This document shows positions 1 through 6,179 of a DNA stretch of 9,428 nt, piece after piece. Made by a program: the position numbers and the translations under genes. Within the stretch, counting starts at the first letter, position 1; each line of letters starts with the position of its first letter. The stretch lies in contig DATCXZ010000149.1 of NCBI GenBank assembly GCA_036570545.1, positions 1 to 9,428 of the forward strand. The letters are read 5' to 3'. The DNA is from Pelagibius sp036570545 (lineage in GTDB: Bacteria > Pseudomonadota > Alphaproteobacteria > Kiloniellales > Kiloniellaceae). The notes below the pieces were generated by a model. That model did not search any database and had not been told where the DNA came from. It saw nothing but the letters and a program-made list of their open reading frames with translations.

Positions 1-339
1 CAGCAGCAGCGCCGCCGCAATGACATACTCGGCCACCGCCTGGTCGTTGGCGCCGGTCGCCGGGAACACCTGCAGGCCGCGCGCCCTGCAGGCCGCCATG
101 TCGATGTTGTCGAGCCCGACGCCGAGCCGCCCGACCACCTCGAGATGCGGCGCCGCGGTCAGCAGCGGCGCGGTGACGCGGGTGCGGTTGCGCACGATGA
201 GGGCACGCGCCTCGCCGAGCGCGCCGCACAGGGCCTCGGCGTTGTCCACGAGGGCGGGGTCGTAGAGCACCGAGAAGCGGACGCCGAGACCCGCAACCGC
301 AGCCTCGTCCATGAACTCGGAAATGACGATGTCGGACAA
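1..339 (-). CDS. slcC: D-2-hydroxyacid dehydrogenase, N-terminal part; probable (S)-sulfolactate dehydrogenase SlcC (partial)
   Basis: The first 113 residues are present; the rest runs off the left edge. The protein belongs to the NAD-dependent D-isomer-specific 2-hydroxyacid dehydrogenase family. Visible family signatures are RNRTRVTAPLL (about 50-60), VGRLGVGLDNID (about 69-80) and NDQAVAEYVIAAALLL (about 98-113), which leads into the missing Rossmann domain with its GxGxxG motif. The start is a TTG at 337-339, chosen because an AAGGAG-type ribosome site sits just upstream (about 345-352), overlapping the end of tctB, and the gap to tctB is only 13 bases. It is therefore the last visible gene of the suyAB-TTT operon. 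In the known sulfolactate cluster, SlcC (EC 1.1.1.310) oxidises (S)-sulfolactate to 3-sulfopyruvate, and that context is the main reason for the specific name. The family assignment is firm; the substrate is inferred. The catalytic Arg/Glu/His residues are outside the window and cannot be checked. Confidence 0.78.
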   Translation of the reverse strand, partial: MSDIVISEFMDEAAVAGLGVRFSVLYDPALVDNAEALCGALGEARALIVRNRTRVTAPLLTAAPHLEVVGRLGVGLDNIDMAACRARGLQVFPATGANDQAVAEYVIAAALLL

Positions 340-352
340 GCCGCCTTCTCCT

Positions 353-826
353 TCAATCGAACAGGCTGCCGACCGGCAGCGGCACCAGCAGCGCTTCCGA
401 GAACAGCACATAGAAGCCGACCACGATGGCGACACCGACCAGCGGGAACACGATGCGGCGGTGGGTCGTCCAGGGGTCGTACTGGGCGAGCGCCAGGATA
501 GCAAGGAAGACGGCCACGCCGGCGGGCAGGAAGCCGACCAGCGGCATCGCCAGGGCGCCCAGCAGCATCACCGCCACCAGGCCGATCCGCCGCGGCCACG
601 AGCCCTCGTCGGCGCTACGCGGCCGGCCCCCCCCGAAGGCCAGATTGCGCAGGATGAGCAGCAGCGAGAAGGCGATCATCAGAACGATGATGCTGCGCGG
701 GAAGACGTAGGAGTCGGGATCCGACATATCCGTCGTGTCCCACCAGAACACCGCGCCGAGCAGGATGAACGCCGCGGCGATGATGGTGCCCGGCAGGTCG
801 CGGGAGGATGATGGCTCAGTCGACAT
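353..826 (-). CDS. tctB: TctB-family small membrane subunit of a tripartite tricarboxylate transporter (probable sulfolactate uptake)
   Basis: A 157-residue integral membrane protein with the size and layout of the TTT small subunit. Hydrophobic segments lie at about 12-29, 44-63, 81-114 (two passes) and 126-147. The DSYVFPRSI stretch (39-47) and the C-terminal FSEALLVPLPVGSLF are typical of TctB. TctB supports the large channel TctA in proton- or sodium-driven uptake using a periplasmic binding protein. The ATG at 824-826 is preferred over an in-frame GTG at 839-841 because a GGGGAGG ribosome site precedes it by about seven bases. This start overlaps the end of tctA by 11 bases, which suggests translational coupling. 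The order here is binding protein, TctA, TctB, whereas many TTT operons put tctB before tctA. The sulfolactate substrate is inferred from suyAB upstream in the same operon; this would be one of the two membrane parts of SlcHFG. Confidence 0.88.
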   Translation of the reverse strand: MSTEPSSSRDLPGTIIAAAFILLGAVFWWDTTDMSDPDSYVFPRSIIVLMIAFSLLLILRNLAFGGGRPRSADEGSWPRRIGLVAVMLLGALAMPLVGFLPAGVAVFLAILALAQYDPWTTHRRIVFPLVGVAIVVGFYVLFSEALLVPLPVGSLFD

Positions 827-2342
827 TGGCGCCCTCCCCACCGGCGGCGCCGCGCCGGCCGAAGATGCGCCCGCGCAGCAGCGGGTAGAGCAGCGACAAG
901 AGGGTCAGCGCGATGATGGCGAGCGAGATCGGCCGGCCGAAGAACATGCCCGGGAGGTCGCCCACCGCCGCGCCGATGGTCCAGCCCTGCACGAAGCCCT
1001 GCTCGGCGATGGCGCCGAGGATGAGGCCCAGCACGATGGGCGACGCCGCGAAGCCGAAGCGCCCGAGCACCCAGCCCATAACGCCGAGAATGATCATCAA
1101 CACCACGTCCGAGATGCTGTTGCGGATGGCGTAGCTGCCGATCACCGTCATGAAAGCGACGGTCGGCACCAGCAGCGCCTTCGGCACGGTGACGATGAAG
1201 CGGTAGGCATAGCGCCCGATCACCAGCCCGGCCGGCAGCATCAGCACCGTGGCAAGCACCAGACCGTAGATGAAGGTGTAGACGATGGACCCTTGCTCGG
1301 AGAAGAGGTTCGGCCCGGTGCGGATGCCCTGCACCAGCAGCGCGCCGAGGATGACGGCGTCGGGCGGGGTGCCGGGAATGCCGAGCACCAGGGTCGGGAT
1401 GAAGCCGCCGCCGACGGTGGCGTTGTTGGCCGACTCGGTCGCCTGGACGCCGTCGATCTCGCCCTTGCCGAAGCGCTCCGGATGCTTGGATGCGCGGCGC
1501 GCCTCCGAGTAGGCGACGAGGCCGGCGATCGACCCGCCGGCGCCGGGCAGGATGCCGACCAAAGTGCCGATGATCGAGCTGCGCAGGAGGTTGACCTTGC
1601 CGCGCCAGGCCGCCGCGAGGGCCTCCGGCAGGCGAAAGCCGCGCGGGGTGGCGGCGACCTGCAGGTGGCGGTCCGGCGTCGCCACCATGTCGATGAGGAC
1701 GGGCACGCAATAGAGACCGATGAGCGCGGAGACCACCTCGATGCCACCCAGCAGCGTCCGCGAGCCGAAGGTGAAGCGCACGTCGGCAGAAATCTCGGCG
1801 ACGCCGATGGTCGCCAGCAGCAGGCCGAAGCAGCCGCCGATGAGGCCTTTCAACAGGCTGCCCTCCGACAGCGCCGCGATCAGCGAGAGGCCGAAGAGCG
1901 CCAGCCAGAAATATTCGACCGGCCCGAAGGCGAGCGCGACCTCGGCCAGCGGCGGCGCCAGCAGCAGCAGCGCGAAGGCGCCGACCAGCCCGCCGACCAC
2001 CGAGGCCAGGCAGGCCGCGGTGATCGCCAGGTCGCCGTCGCCGCGCTTGGCCATAGGATAGCCGTCGAAGGTGGTGGCGATGGCCGAGGGCGTGCCCGGC
2101 GTGTTCAGCAGGACGGCGGCATAGGCGCCGCCGTAGATGGCGCCGGTGTAGATCGCGCCCATGAGGATGAGCGCGGAGGACGGCTCCATCGCGAAGGTCA
2201 GCGGGACGAGGACGGCGACCGCCATGGTCGCGGTCAGCCCCGGCAGCGAGCCGACGATGGTGCCGGCGGCCACACCGCCGAGCGCCAGCGCGACGTTGAA
2301 CGGCGTCAACGCGGCGGCGAAGTACTCTATGCCTGGAAGCAT
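816..2342 (-). CDS. tctA: TctA-family large membrane subunit of a tripartite tricarboxylate transporter (probable sulfolactate uptake)
   Basis: A 508-residue polytopic inner-membrane protein, full length for TctA. Two homologous halves are visible: GSLPGLTATM (31-40), YTGAIYGG (65-72) and LLNTPGTPS (79-87) in the first, and GILPGAGGS (263-271), ESANNA (303-308) and GIPGTPPDAV (321-330) in the second. The repeated LPG and PGTP motifs are hallmarks of the family and probably line the transport path. It would form the channel that takes solute from the TctC-type protein encoded upstream. The ATG at 2340-2342 has an AGGGGAA site about eight bases upstream. A 151-base gap separates it from the binding-protein gene, longer than the other gaps in this operon. 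Its end overlaps tctB. The family is certain. Sulfolactate specificity rests only on operon context; a tricarboxylate or other hydroxyacid substrate cannot be excluded from sequence. Confidence 0.93.
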   Translation of the reverse strand: MLPGIEYFAAALTPFNVALALGGVAAGTIVGSLPGLTATMAVAVLVPLTFAMEPSSALILMGAIYTGAIYGGAYAAVLLNTPGTPSAIATTFDGYPMAKRGDGDLAITAACLASVVGGLVGAFALLLLAPPLAEVALAFGPVEYFWLALFGLSLIAALSEGSLLKGLIGGCFGLLLATIGVAEISADVRFTFGSRTLLGGIEVVSALIGLYCVPVLIDMVATPDRHLQVAATPRGFRLPEALAAAWRGKVNLLRSSIIGTLVGILPGAGGSIAGLVAYSEARRASKHPERFGKGEIDGVQATESANNATVGGGFIPTLVLGIPGTPPDAVILGALLVQGIRTGPNLFSEQGSIVYTFIYGLVLATVLMLPAGLVIGRYAYRFIVTVPKALLVPTVAFMTVIGSYAIRNSISDVVLMIILGVMGWVLGRFGFAASPIVLGLILGAIAEQGFVQGWTIGAAVGDLPGMFFGRPISLAIIALTLLSLLYPLLRGRIFGRRGAAGGEGANVD

Positions 2343-2493
2343 GCCCGGTTCCCCTGTTGCGGCTCGGCGATCGATCTCGCGCTTAGCGACGCTCGCTGGC
2401 GCTCGCCGCCCGGCATGAGATCAATCTTGCCTCACCCCCGAGGACGCGCGCCAGCGCCACCTCGAAGGGCAAGGCAAGACGATCCGTGGGCTG
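2343..2493 (-). other. Intra-operon spacer between binding-protein gene and tctA
   Basis: A 151-base non-coding gap inside an otherwise compact operon. It holds an 8-bp inverted repeat (TCTTGCCT at 2425-2432 and AGGCAAGA at 2472-2479, about 39 bases apart) and a small nested dyad (GGCGA 2366-2370 with TCGCC 2403-2407, enclosing AGCGA 2385-2389 and TCGCT 2393-2397). No T-run follows either on the minus strand, so neither is a clear terminator. It may tune the ratio of soluble binding protein to membrane subunits, or be the remnant of a repeat. This reading is weak. Confidence 0.35.
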
Positions 2494-3453
2494 CTAGTCG
2501 ATGACGCCGGCATCCTTCGCCAAGCTGGCGTAGGTTTCCTTCATCTTGGCCATGAAGGCGTCCATCTGCTCGTAGCCGACGTCGAGCATGGCCATGCCAT
2601 CATTCTCCAGGCGCTGGCGGAACTCGGGGTCCTGGTTGATCTCGTGGATCATGCCGGAGATCTGCTTGCGCAGCTCCTCCGGTGTGGACTCCGGCACCGC
2701 GACGCCGCGGTAGGCGCCCGAGGACATGTCGATGCCGAGTTCCTTGAAGGTCGGCACGTCGGGGAACTGGGGATGGCGCTCGTCCATGGCGACCGCCAGC
2801 ATGCGCACCTGGTCCCTGTGGCTGGCGCCAACCGAGGTGTAGCCCCATTCCGCCGCCACCTGCTTGCCGAGCAGCGCGGTGACCGCCGCGCCGGTGCCCT
2901 TGAAGGGAACGTAGGTGGTCTTGACGCCGGCCAAGCGGTCGAACATCACCTGGGCGAGGTGGTTCGAGGTCGCCTTGCCGGAGCCGGAGAGAGTCACCTT
3001 GCCCGGGTTCTCCTTGGCGTAGTCCACGAGGTCCTGCAGCGTCTTGAACTCGCTGTCCTTGTGCACCACGAGGGCGTCGGGCGTGTAGTGGAACATATAG
3101 ACGATGGTGAGATCGTCGGTCTTGTAGCCGACGTCCTTCTCCATCGGCTGCACGATGATGTGCGGCAGGTTCACGCCCATCCAGGTGTAGCCGTCGCCCT
3201 TGTAGTCATTGAGCTGCGACCAGCCGACGGCGCCGCCGCCGCCCGGCTTGTACTCGATGACCAGTTCCTGGTCGAACTTCTTGGAATAGAAGGCCTGCTG
3301 GTGGCGCGCGGTGATATCCGACTCGCCGCCGGGGCCGAAGGGGATGATGTAGTTGACCGGTTTCTCGGGGTAGGACTGGGCGCTGGCCGGTGCGGCGATC
3401 CCCAGGGACAGGGCCGCCACGGCAGCGGCAGCAAGGCTGGCAAAGGTCTTCAT
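2494..3453 (-). CDS. tctC: TctC/BUG-family periplasmic solute-binding protein (probable sulfolactate receptor, SlcH-like)
   Basis: A 319-residue secreted binding protein of the Bug/TctC family, the extracytoplasmic receptor of TTT systems. It starts with a Sec signal peptide: MKTF, a long Ala/Leu core, then APASA with likely cleavage before QSYPEKPVN (after about residue 25). Family marks are YPEKPVNYIIPFGPGGESDIT (substrate-loop region, about 28-48), EYKPGGGGAVG (about 67-77) and VPFKGTGAAVTALLGKQVA in the second lobe. An ATG at 3457-3459 is also in frame, but the GGGAGAA ribosome site almost touches it. The ATG at 3451-3453 lies eight bases from GGAG and is preferred. The gene follows suyB after a gap carrying a strong hairpin. 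In Chromohalobacter the TTT parts are named SlcHFG; the match of this protein to SlcH is from memory of the gene order and not certain. Binding proteins are usually the most strongly expressed part of such systems. Confidence 0.88.
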   Translation of the reverse strand: MKTFASLAAAAVAALSLGIAAPASAQSYPEKPVNYIIPFGPGGESDITARHQQAFYSKKFDQELVIEYKPGGGGAVGWSQLNDYKGDGYTWMGVNLPHIIVQPMEKDVGYKTDDLTIVYMFHYTPDALVVHKDSEFKTLQDLVDYAKENPGKVTLSGSGKATSNHLAQVMFDRLAGVKTTYVPFKGTGAAVTALLGKQVAAEWGYTSVGASHRDQVRMLAVAMDERHPQFPDVPTFKELGIDMSSGAYRGVAVPESTPEELRKQISGMIHEINQDPEFRQRLENDGMAMLDVGYEQMDAFMAKMKETYASLAKDAGVID

Positions 3454-3540
3454 CGACATTTCTCCCTTATCTCGTTTTGGCCGCGCCGGGCTCTTGCGGC
3501 CCGCTCGACGGCATTCGTTCCTGTGGATTGGCCCTGCGGA

Positions 3541-3575
3541 TCGGCGGCCGGGCCCGGTAAAGGCCCGGCCGCCGG
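3541..3575 (-). promoter_or_regulatory. Strong intercistronic hairpin between suyB and the binding-protein gene
   Basis: GGCGGCCGGGCC (3543-3554) and GGCCCGGCCGCC (3562-3573) form a perfect 12-bp all-G/C stem around a seven-base loop, CGGTAAA. It is extended by a C-G pair (3542/3574) and a possible wobble (3541/3575). It begins just after the suyB stop codon. No U-tract follows in the direction of transcription, so it is not a standard Rho-independent terminator. A role in protecting the 3' end of suyAB mRNA, or in partial attenuation before the transporter genes, is inferred. Confidence 0.6.
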
Positions 3576-3582
3576 CAGAGCA

Positions 3583-4752
3583 TCAGGCACTGCGGTACAA
3601 CTTGGTCATGACGAACTCGCGGTGCTTCAGCGCCTCGGCGGCGGTGAGCCGGCCGTTGCAGGTTCTGAGCGTGATGTCGATCAGCGCATCGCCCGCCTGA
3701 TCGAGATTCATCTCGCCGCGCAGGATGCCGGAGACGTCGAGATCGACGTGCTCGCTCATCTCGCGCGCCGTCTTCGGGTTGGCGGTCAGCTTGATCACCG
3801 GCTCGATCGGGTTGCCGATGATGTTGCCCTGCCCGGTGGGGAAGAGGTGCACGACGAAGCCCGCGGCTGCCTGGAGGGTCACACACTCGGCCGCGGCCGA
3901 GGAGGAGTCCATGAAATAGAGGCCCGGGCCCTTGGAGGGTTCCTCGGCCGGCTTCAACACGTCGATGAACTTCGTCGTCTTGCCGATCTTCTGCAGGTTG
4001 CCGAAGGCCTTCTCCTCGATGGTGGTGAGGCCGCCGGCGATGTTGCCCTTGGTCGGCTGACTGTCGGAGAGATCGCTGGTCTTGTGCGGCTCGATGACCT
4101 CGTCCATGTAGGCCTGCCAGGTATCGAGGAACTTCTTCGCCACCTCAGGCGTCGCAGCGCGGGTCGCGCAGACCTGCTCGGCGCCGGTCAGCTCGGACGT
4201 CTCGCCGAAGCAGGTGGTGGCGCCGAGGTCGTCGAACTTGTCGATGAAGTTGCCGACCGTCGGGTTGGAGGCGAGGCCCGAGGTGGTATCCGACTCGCCG
4301 CACTTGGTCGAGACCCAGAGCTCGTTGATCGAGCAGGGCTCGCGCTGCAGCTCGGTCGCCCACTGCACGAGTTCCTTGGCCTTGCGCGAGGCGTCCGCCA
4401 CCACCTTGATCTCGCCGTGACCCTCGATGGCGAAGCCTTCCACCGGCTTGCCGGTCTTGCGAATGCCGTCGACCACGCGGCCGGTCCACTGCGGCTCGAT
4501 GCCGATGACGATGACCGCGGCGACGTTGGGGCTCTTGCCGGTGCCGATCAGGGTGCGGAAGTGCAGCTCGAGGTCCTCGCCGAACTGCAGGCGCCCATAG
4601 TGGTGCGGCAGCGCGAGGCAGCCGTCGATGTTGTTGGCCACCTTCTCGCAGGCGGCGTTGGAGAGATCGTCCAGCGGCAGGATGACGACGTGGTTGCGGA
4701 TGCCGACACGACCGTTCTCGCGCCGGTAGCCGAGGAATGTCTGCGCGCTCAT
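3583..4752 (-). CDS. suyB: (R)-sulfolactate sulfo-lyase, large (beta) subunit SuyB
   Basis: A 389-residue protein of the UxaA/altronate dehydratase C-terminal family. It is recognised as SuyB, which with SuyA cleaves (R)-3-sulfolactate to pyruvate and sulfite (EC 4.4.1.24). The opening TFLGYRRENGRVGIRNHV (5-22), KCGESDTTSGLASNPTVG (150-167), CFGETSELTGAEQ (181-193), GGLTTIEEKAFGNLQKIGKT (240-259), FPTGQGNIIGNPIEPVIKL (304-322) and the end FVMTKLYRSA agree with SuyB as I remember it. True altronate or galactarate dehydratases keep a different glycine-rich CGGSD-type motif and lack the FGETSEL segment. Conserved cysteines at 151 and 181, with C364 near the end, are candidates for metal or catalytic roles by analogy with the dehydratase family, not proof. 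The start ATG lies one base after the suyA stop, and the ribosome site AGAGGTGG is inside the end of suyA. The two subunits are therefore translationally coupled, fitting a heteromeric cytoplasmic enzyme. It is full length with no disruption. Confidence 0.92.
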   Translation of the reverse strand: MSAQTFLGYRRENGRVGIRNHVVILPLDDLSNAACEKVANNIDGCLALPHHYGRLQFGEDLELHFRTLIGTGKSPNVAAVIVIGIEPQWTGRVVDGIRKTGKPVEGFAIEGHGEIKVVADASRKAKELVQWATELQREPCSINELWVSTKCGESDTTSGLASNPTVGNFIDKFDDLGATTCFGETSELTGAEQVCATRAATPEVAKKFLDTWQAYMDEVIEPHKTSDLSDSQPTKGNIAGGLTTIEEKAFGNLQKIGKTTKFIDVLKPAEEPSKGPGLYFMDSSSAAAECVTLQAAAGFVVHLFPTGQGNIIGNPIEPVIKLTANPKTAREMSEHVDLDVSGILRGEMNLDQAGDALIDITLRTCNGRLTAAEALKHREFVMTKLYRSA

Positions 4753-4753
4753 C

Positions 4754-5041
4754 TCACCACCTCTTGGTCTTGACGTTCTGGGTATGGACGTGGCCGCCCT
4801 TCACAATCTTGGCCACCGCCTTGCCGATGTCGGCGCCGTACTTGAGGATGGTATCGCCATCGGCGATATCCGCCAGCGCGATCTTGTGGCCGAGCGGGAT
4901 GGCGTCGATGCACTTCAGCTCGCAGCGCGAATCGTCCTCCATCACCCAGCCGGTGAGCGTGGTGTTGGCCGCAATGCCTTCCTTCACGATAACGCCAACC
5001 GTGTCCTTGGCATCGTGCACGATGAAATCCGGTGCCGACAT
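4754..5041 (-). CDS. suyA: (R)-sulfolactate sulfo-lyase, small (alpha) subunit SuyA
   Basis: A 95-residue SAF-domain protein, the partner of SuyB; it corresponds to the N-terminal domain that is fused in single-chain UxaA dehydratases. Key residues are H9 in FIVHDAKDTVGV, the core DAIPLGHKIALADIADGD (46-63) with H52, and the C-terminal GGHVHTQNVKTKRW (82-95), whose HVH is the usual metal- or substrate-site motif of the family. The length equals that known for SuyA. It is the first gene of the operon. The ATG at 5039-5041 has an AAGGAGAA ribosome site at 5051-5058, spaced slightly far (about 10 bases). The promoter and palindromic operator lie 80-110 bases upstream. The pairing with the SuyB-type large subunit, rather than the domain alone, gives the specific name. 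Confidence 0.9.
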   Translation of the reverse strand: MSAPDFIVHDAKDTVGVIVKEGIAANTTLTGWVMEDDSRCELKCIDAIPLGHKIALADIADGDTILKYGADIGKAVAKIVKGGHVHTQNVKTKRW

Positions 5042-5123
5042 CTCAGGATGTTCTCCTTAACTGATTGCGCGCGGGGGAGCGGCTTGCCGCCCCGCAGCGA
5101 TCTCTCTTGTTCACGAAGGGGAA

Positions 5124-5152
5124 ACTATATGTTATGTCTTATATAAGACCAA
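5124..5152 (-). promoter_or_regulatory. Probable promoter of the suyAB-TTT-slcC operon
   Basis: On the minus strand, TTGGTC (5152-5147) and TATAGT (5129-5124) are separated by exactly 17 bases. The -10 box matches the TATAAT consensus at five of six positions; the -35 box matches only TTG. Transcription would begin near 5117, giving a leader of about 75 bases before suyA. This short AT-rich stretch stands out sharply from the GC-rich surroundings. A weak opposite-strand pair (TTGTTC 5107-5112 and TGTTAT 5130-5135) could serve the divergent regulator but is much less convincing. Confidence 0.6.
5136..5149. promoter_or_regulatory. Perfect 14-bp palindromic operator candidate
   Basis: GTCTTATATAAGAC is a perfect inverted repeat with no spacer. 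It lies in the spacer of the suyA promoter and covers half of its -35 box, a position where a bound dimer would block RNA polymerase. The GT...AC ends resemble GntR-family operators, and the adjacent divergent gene encodes a GntR-type regulator. The half-site spacing differs from the textbook HutC and FadR consensus sites, so the pairing of this site with that regulator is an inference. Confidence 0.65.
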
Positions 5153-5198
5153 GGAGATTCTCACGCTGGGAATGCACACTCTATCCACACCTTCCATC

Positions 5199-5300
5199 GT
5201 CATCCCGGCCAAGCGAGCGCAAGCGAGCGCGTGCCGGGATCCATGGCGGGGCCGGGCGTCAAGCCCGACCATGGACCCTCGGCACAAGCCCGAGAGTGAC
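5199..5300. repeat. REP/RPE-like palindromic element upstream of the regulator
   Basis: The outer ends are complementary (GTCA 5199-5202 and TGAC 5297-5300). Inside lie two hairpins: CCCGGC...GCCGGG (about 5204-5238), and a right-hand one around CTCGG...CCGAG (about 5279-5294). CCATGG occurs in both halves and can also pair. A tandem AAGCGAGCGC (5211-5220 and 5221-5230) forms the left loop. The wording 'GTCATCCCGGCCAAGCGAGC' and 'GTGCCGGGATCCATGG' matches widespread alphaproteobacterial intergenic repeats as I remember them. Together with the promoter and operator it fills the 312-base gap between suyA and the regulator; no gene is seen there. Confidence 0.75.
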
Positions 5301-5353
5301 AGCTTAGGGGTGTGGCGGCGCTGGCGCGTGCTCCCCTCGCCGGAGAACCACCC

Positions 5354-6097
5354 GTGACCACGCCACTCCCGGCGCTGCCCGGCTTCAAGCCGCTGTACCA
5401 GCAGGTGAAGGACCTGCTGATCGGCCGGCTGATCGGCAGCTACTGGAAGCCGGGAGACCTGCTGCCCAGCGAGATGCAGCTCGCCGAGGAGCTGGGCGTC
5501 AGCCAGGGCACCGTGCGCAAGGCGCTCGACGAGATGACGGCAGACAACCTGCTGGTGCGTCGCCAGGGCCGCGGCACCTACGTCGCCGAGCACGACCAGG
5601 AGCATGCCCTCTTCCACTTCTTCAAGCTGACCGATCGTCACGGTCGCGCCCTGGTGCCGGAGAGCCGGGTGCTGCGCTTCGCACGCGGCCTGGCACGCGC
5701 GGCCGAGGTCGAGCGCCTGGGCCTGGCGGCGGGCGACGAGGTCATTCGCATCGCGCGCGTGCGCTCGCTGGCCGGCCGTCCGGCGATCTTCGAGCGTATC
5801 GTGCTGCCGGCCGCGCTGTTTCCGGGACTCGACGAGCGCGGGCTGCCGAACACGCTCTACACCCTTTACGCGCGCGACTACGGCATCACCATCGGCCGCG
5901 CCGAGGAGCGCCTCTCCGCCGTCACCGCCGGCGCGGAAGCGGCACGCCACCTCGGCCTCGACCGCGCGGCACCGCTGCTCGCCATCGATCGCACCGCCCG
6001 CGCCCTCGACGCCAATCCCCTGGGCGGGCGCGTGGTCGAATGGCGCCTCAGCCTCTGCGACACCCGTGACCAGGTCTACAGCGTCACGCTGGCCTAG
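5354..6097 (+). CDS. GntR-family (HutC/UTRA type) transcriptional regulator, probable SuyR
   Basis: A 247-residue cytoplasmic regulator. An N-terminal GntR winged helix-turn-helix (about 12-78) shows LYQQVKDLL, PGDLLPSE (33-40), the recognition helix ELGVSQGTVRKALDEM (46-61) and the wing QGRGTYV (71-77). It is followed by a UTRA ligand-binding domain (about 85-240) with FERIVLPAALFPGL and the C-terminal VVEWRLSLCDTRDQVYSV. UTRA domains bind small effectors such as acids or sugars; sulfolactate or a related metabolite is a reasonable guess here. The start is a GTG at 5354-5356, chosen because CGGAGAA sits eight bases upstream. An earlier GTG at 5312 would add 14 residues but has no properly spaced ribosome site, and the extra residues do not look like the family. 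It is divergent from suyA across a shared control region with a perfect palindrome, so repression of the operon and perhaps of itself is likely. Whether known SuyR proteins belong to this same family I cannot confirm, so no symbol is given. Confidence 0.9.
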   Translation: MTTPLPALPGFKPLYQQVKDLLIGRLIGSYWKPGDLLPSEMQLAEELGVSQGTVRKALDEMTADNLLVRRQGRGTYVAEHDQEHALFHFFKLTDRHGRALVPESRVLRFARGLARAAEVERLGLAAGDEVIRIARVRSLAGRPAIFERIVLPAALFPGLDERGLPNTLYTLYARDYGITIGRAEERLSAVTAGAEAARHLGLDRAAPLLAIDRTARALDANPLGGRVVEWRLSLCDTRDQVYSVTLA

Positions 6098-6155
6098 AGC
6101 AGATCAGGGTCGGGTGGAATCGCCGGAGGCGATCCACCGACCCTGATCTGCTCTA
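6095..6155 (+). terminator. Very long hairpin after the regulator, terminator-like or dispersed repeat
   Basis: The arms 6095-6124 and 6128-6155 pair over 28 base pairs, interrupted only by two single-base bulges (an extra G and an extra A in the left arm), closed by a three-base loop GGA. The left arm begins within the TAG stop codon of the regulator. CCCTTTT follows on the plus strand, a modest U-tract, so it could terminate the regulator transcript and also stop read-through between convergent genes. No T-run follows on the minus strand. The length and near-perfect symmetry are more than a terminator needs, so it may be a mobile or repeated palindrome put to use as one. Confidence 0.65.
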
Positions 6156-6179
6156 CCCTTTTGAAGTAGATCGGATTTC

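Noticed and set aside
735..2504. Long plus-strand open frame (589 codons) opposite tctA/tctB
   Set aside because: The translation is Arg/Asp/Gln/His-rich with no family features and is antisense to clear TctA and TctB proteins. It is an expected artefact of GC-rich codon usage.
2644..4773. Long plus-strand open frame (709 codons) opposite the binding-protein gene and suyB
   Set aside because: It spans two well-supported minus-strand genes and the gap between them. The translation is low-complexity Leu/Arg/Gly/Val with no recognisable domain.
3583..5041. Annotation of the two genes as altronate or galactarate dehydratase
   Set aside because: The small/large subunit split, SuyB-specific segments and neighbours (TTT uptake, SlcC-type dehydrogenase, sulfite-type exporter) fit sulfolactate sulfo-lyase. 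No uronate-pathway genes are nearby.
5136..5149. Reading the AT-rich palindrome as a terminator
   Set aside because: It is only 14 bases with no loop and no T-run, and it lies upstream of both divergent genes inside a promoter. An operator is the better explanation.
5312..5353. Upstream GTG start adding 14 residues to the regulator
   Set aside because: AGGGG lies only one base from this GTG, too close to serve it. The GTG at 5354 has CGGAG at a normal distance and gives the usual short N-terminus of the family.
5132..5950. Minus-strand open frame (272 codons) covering the regulator and the suyA control region
   Set aside because: It is antisense to the GntR/UTRA regulator and runs through the REP-like repeat and promoter. 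No domain is recognised.
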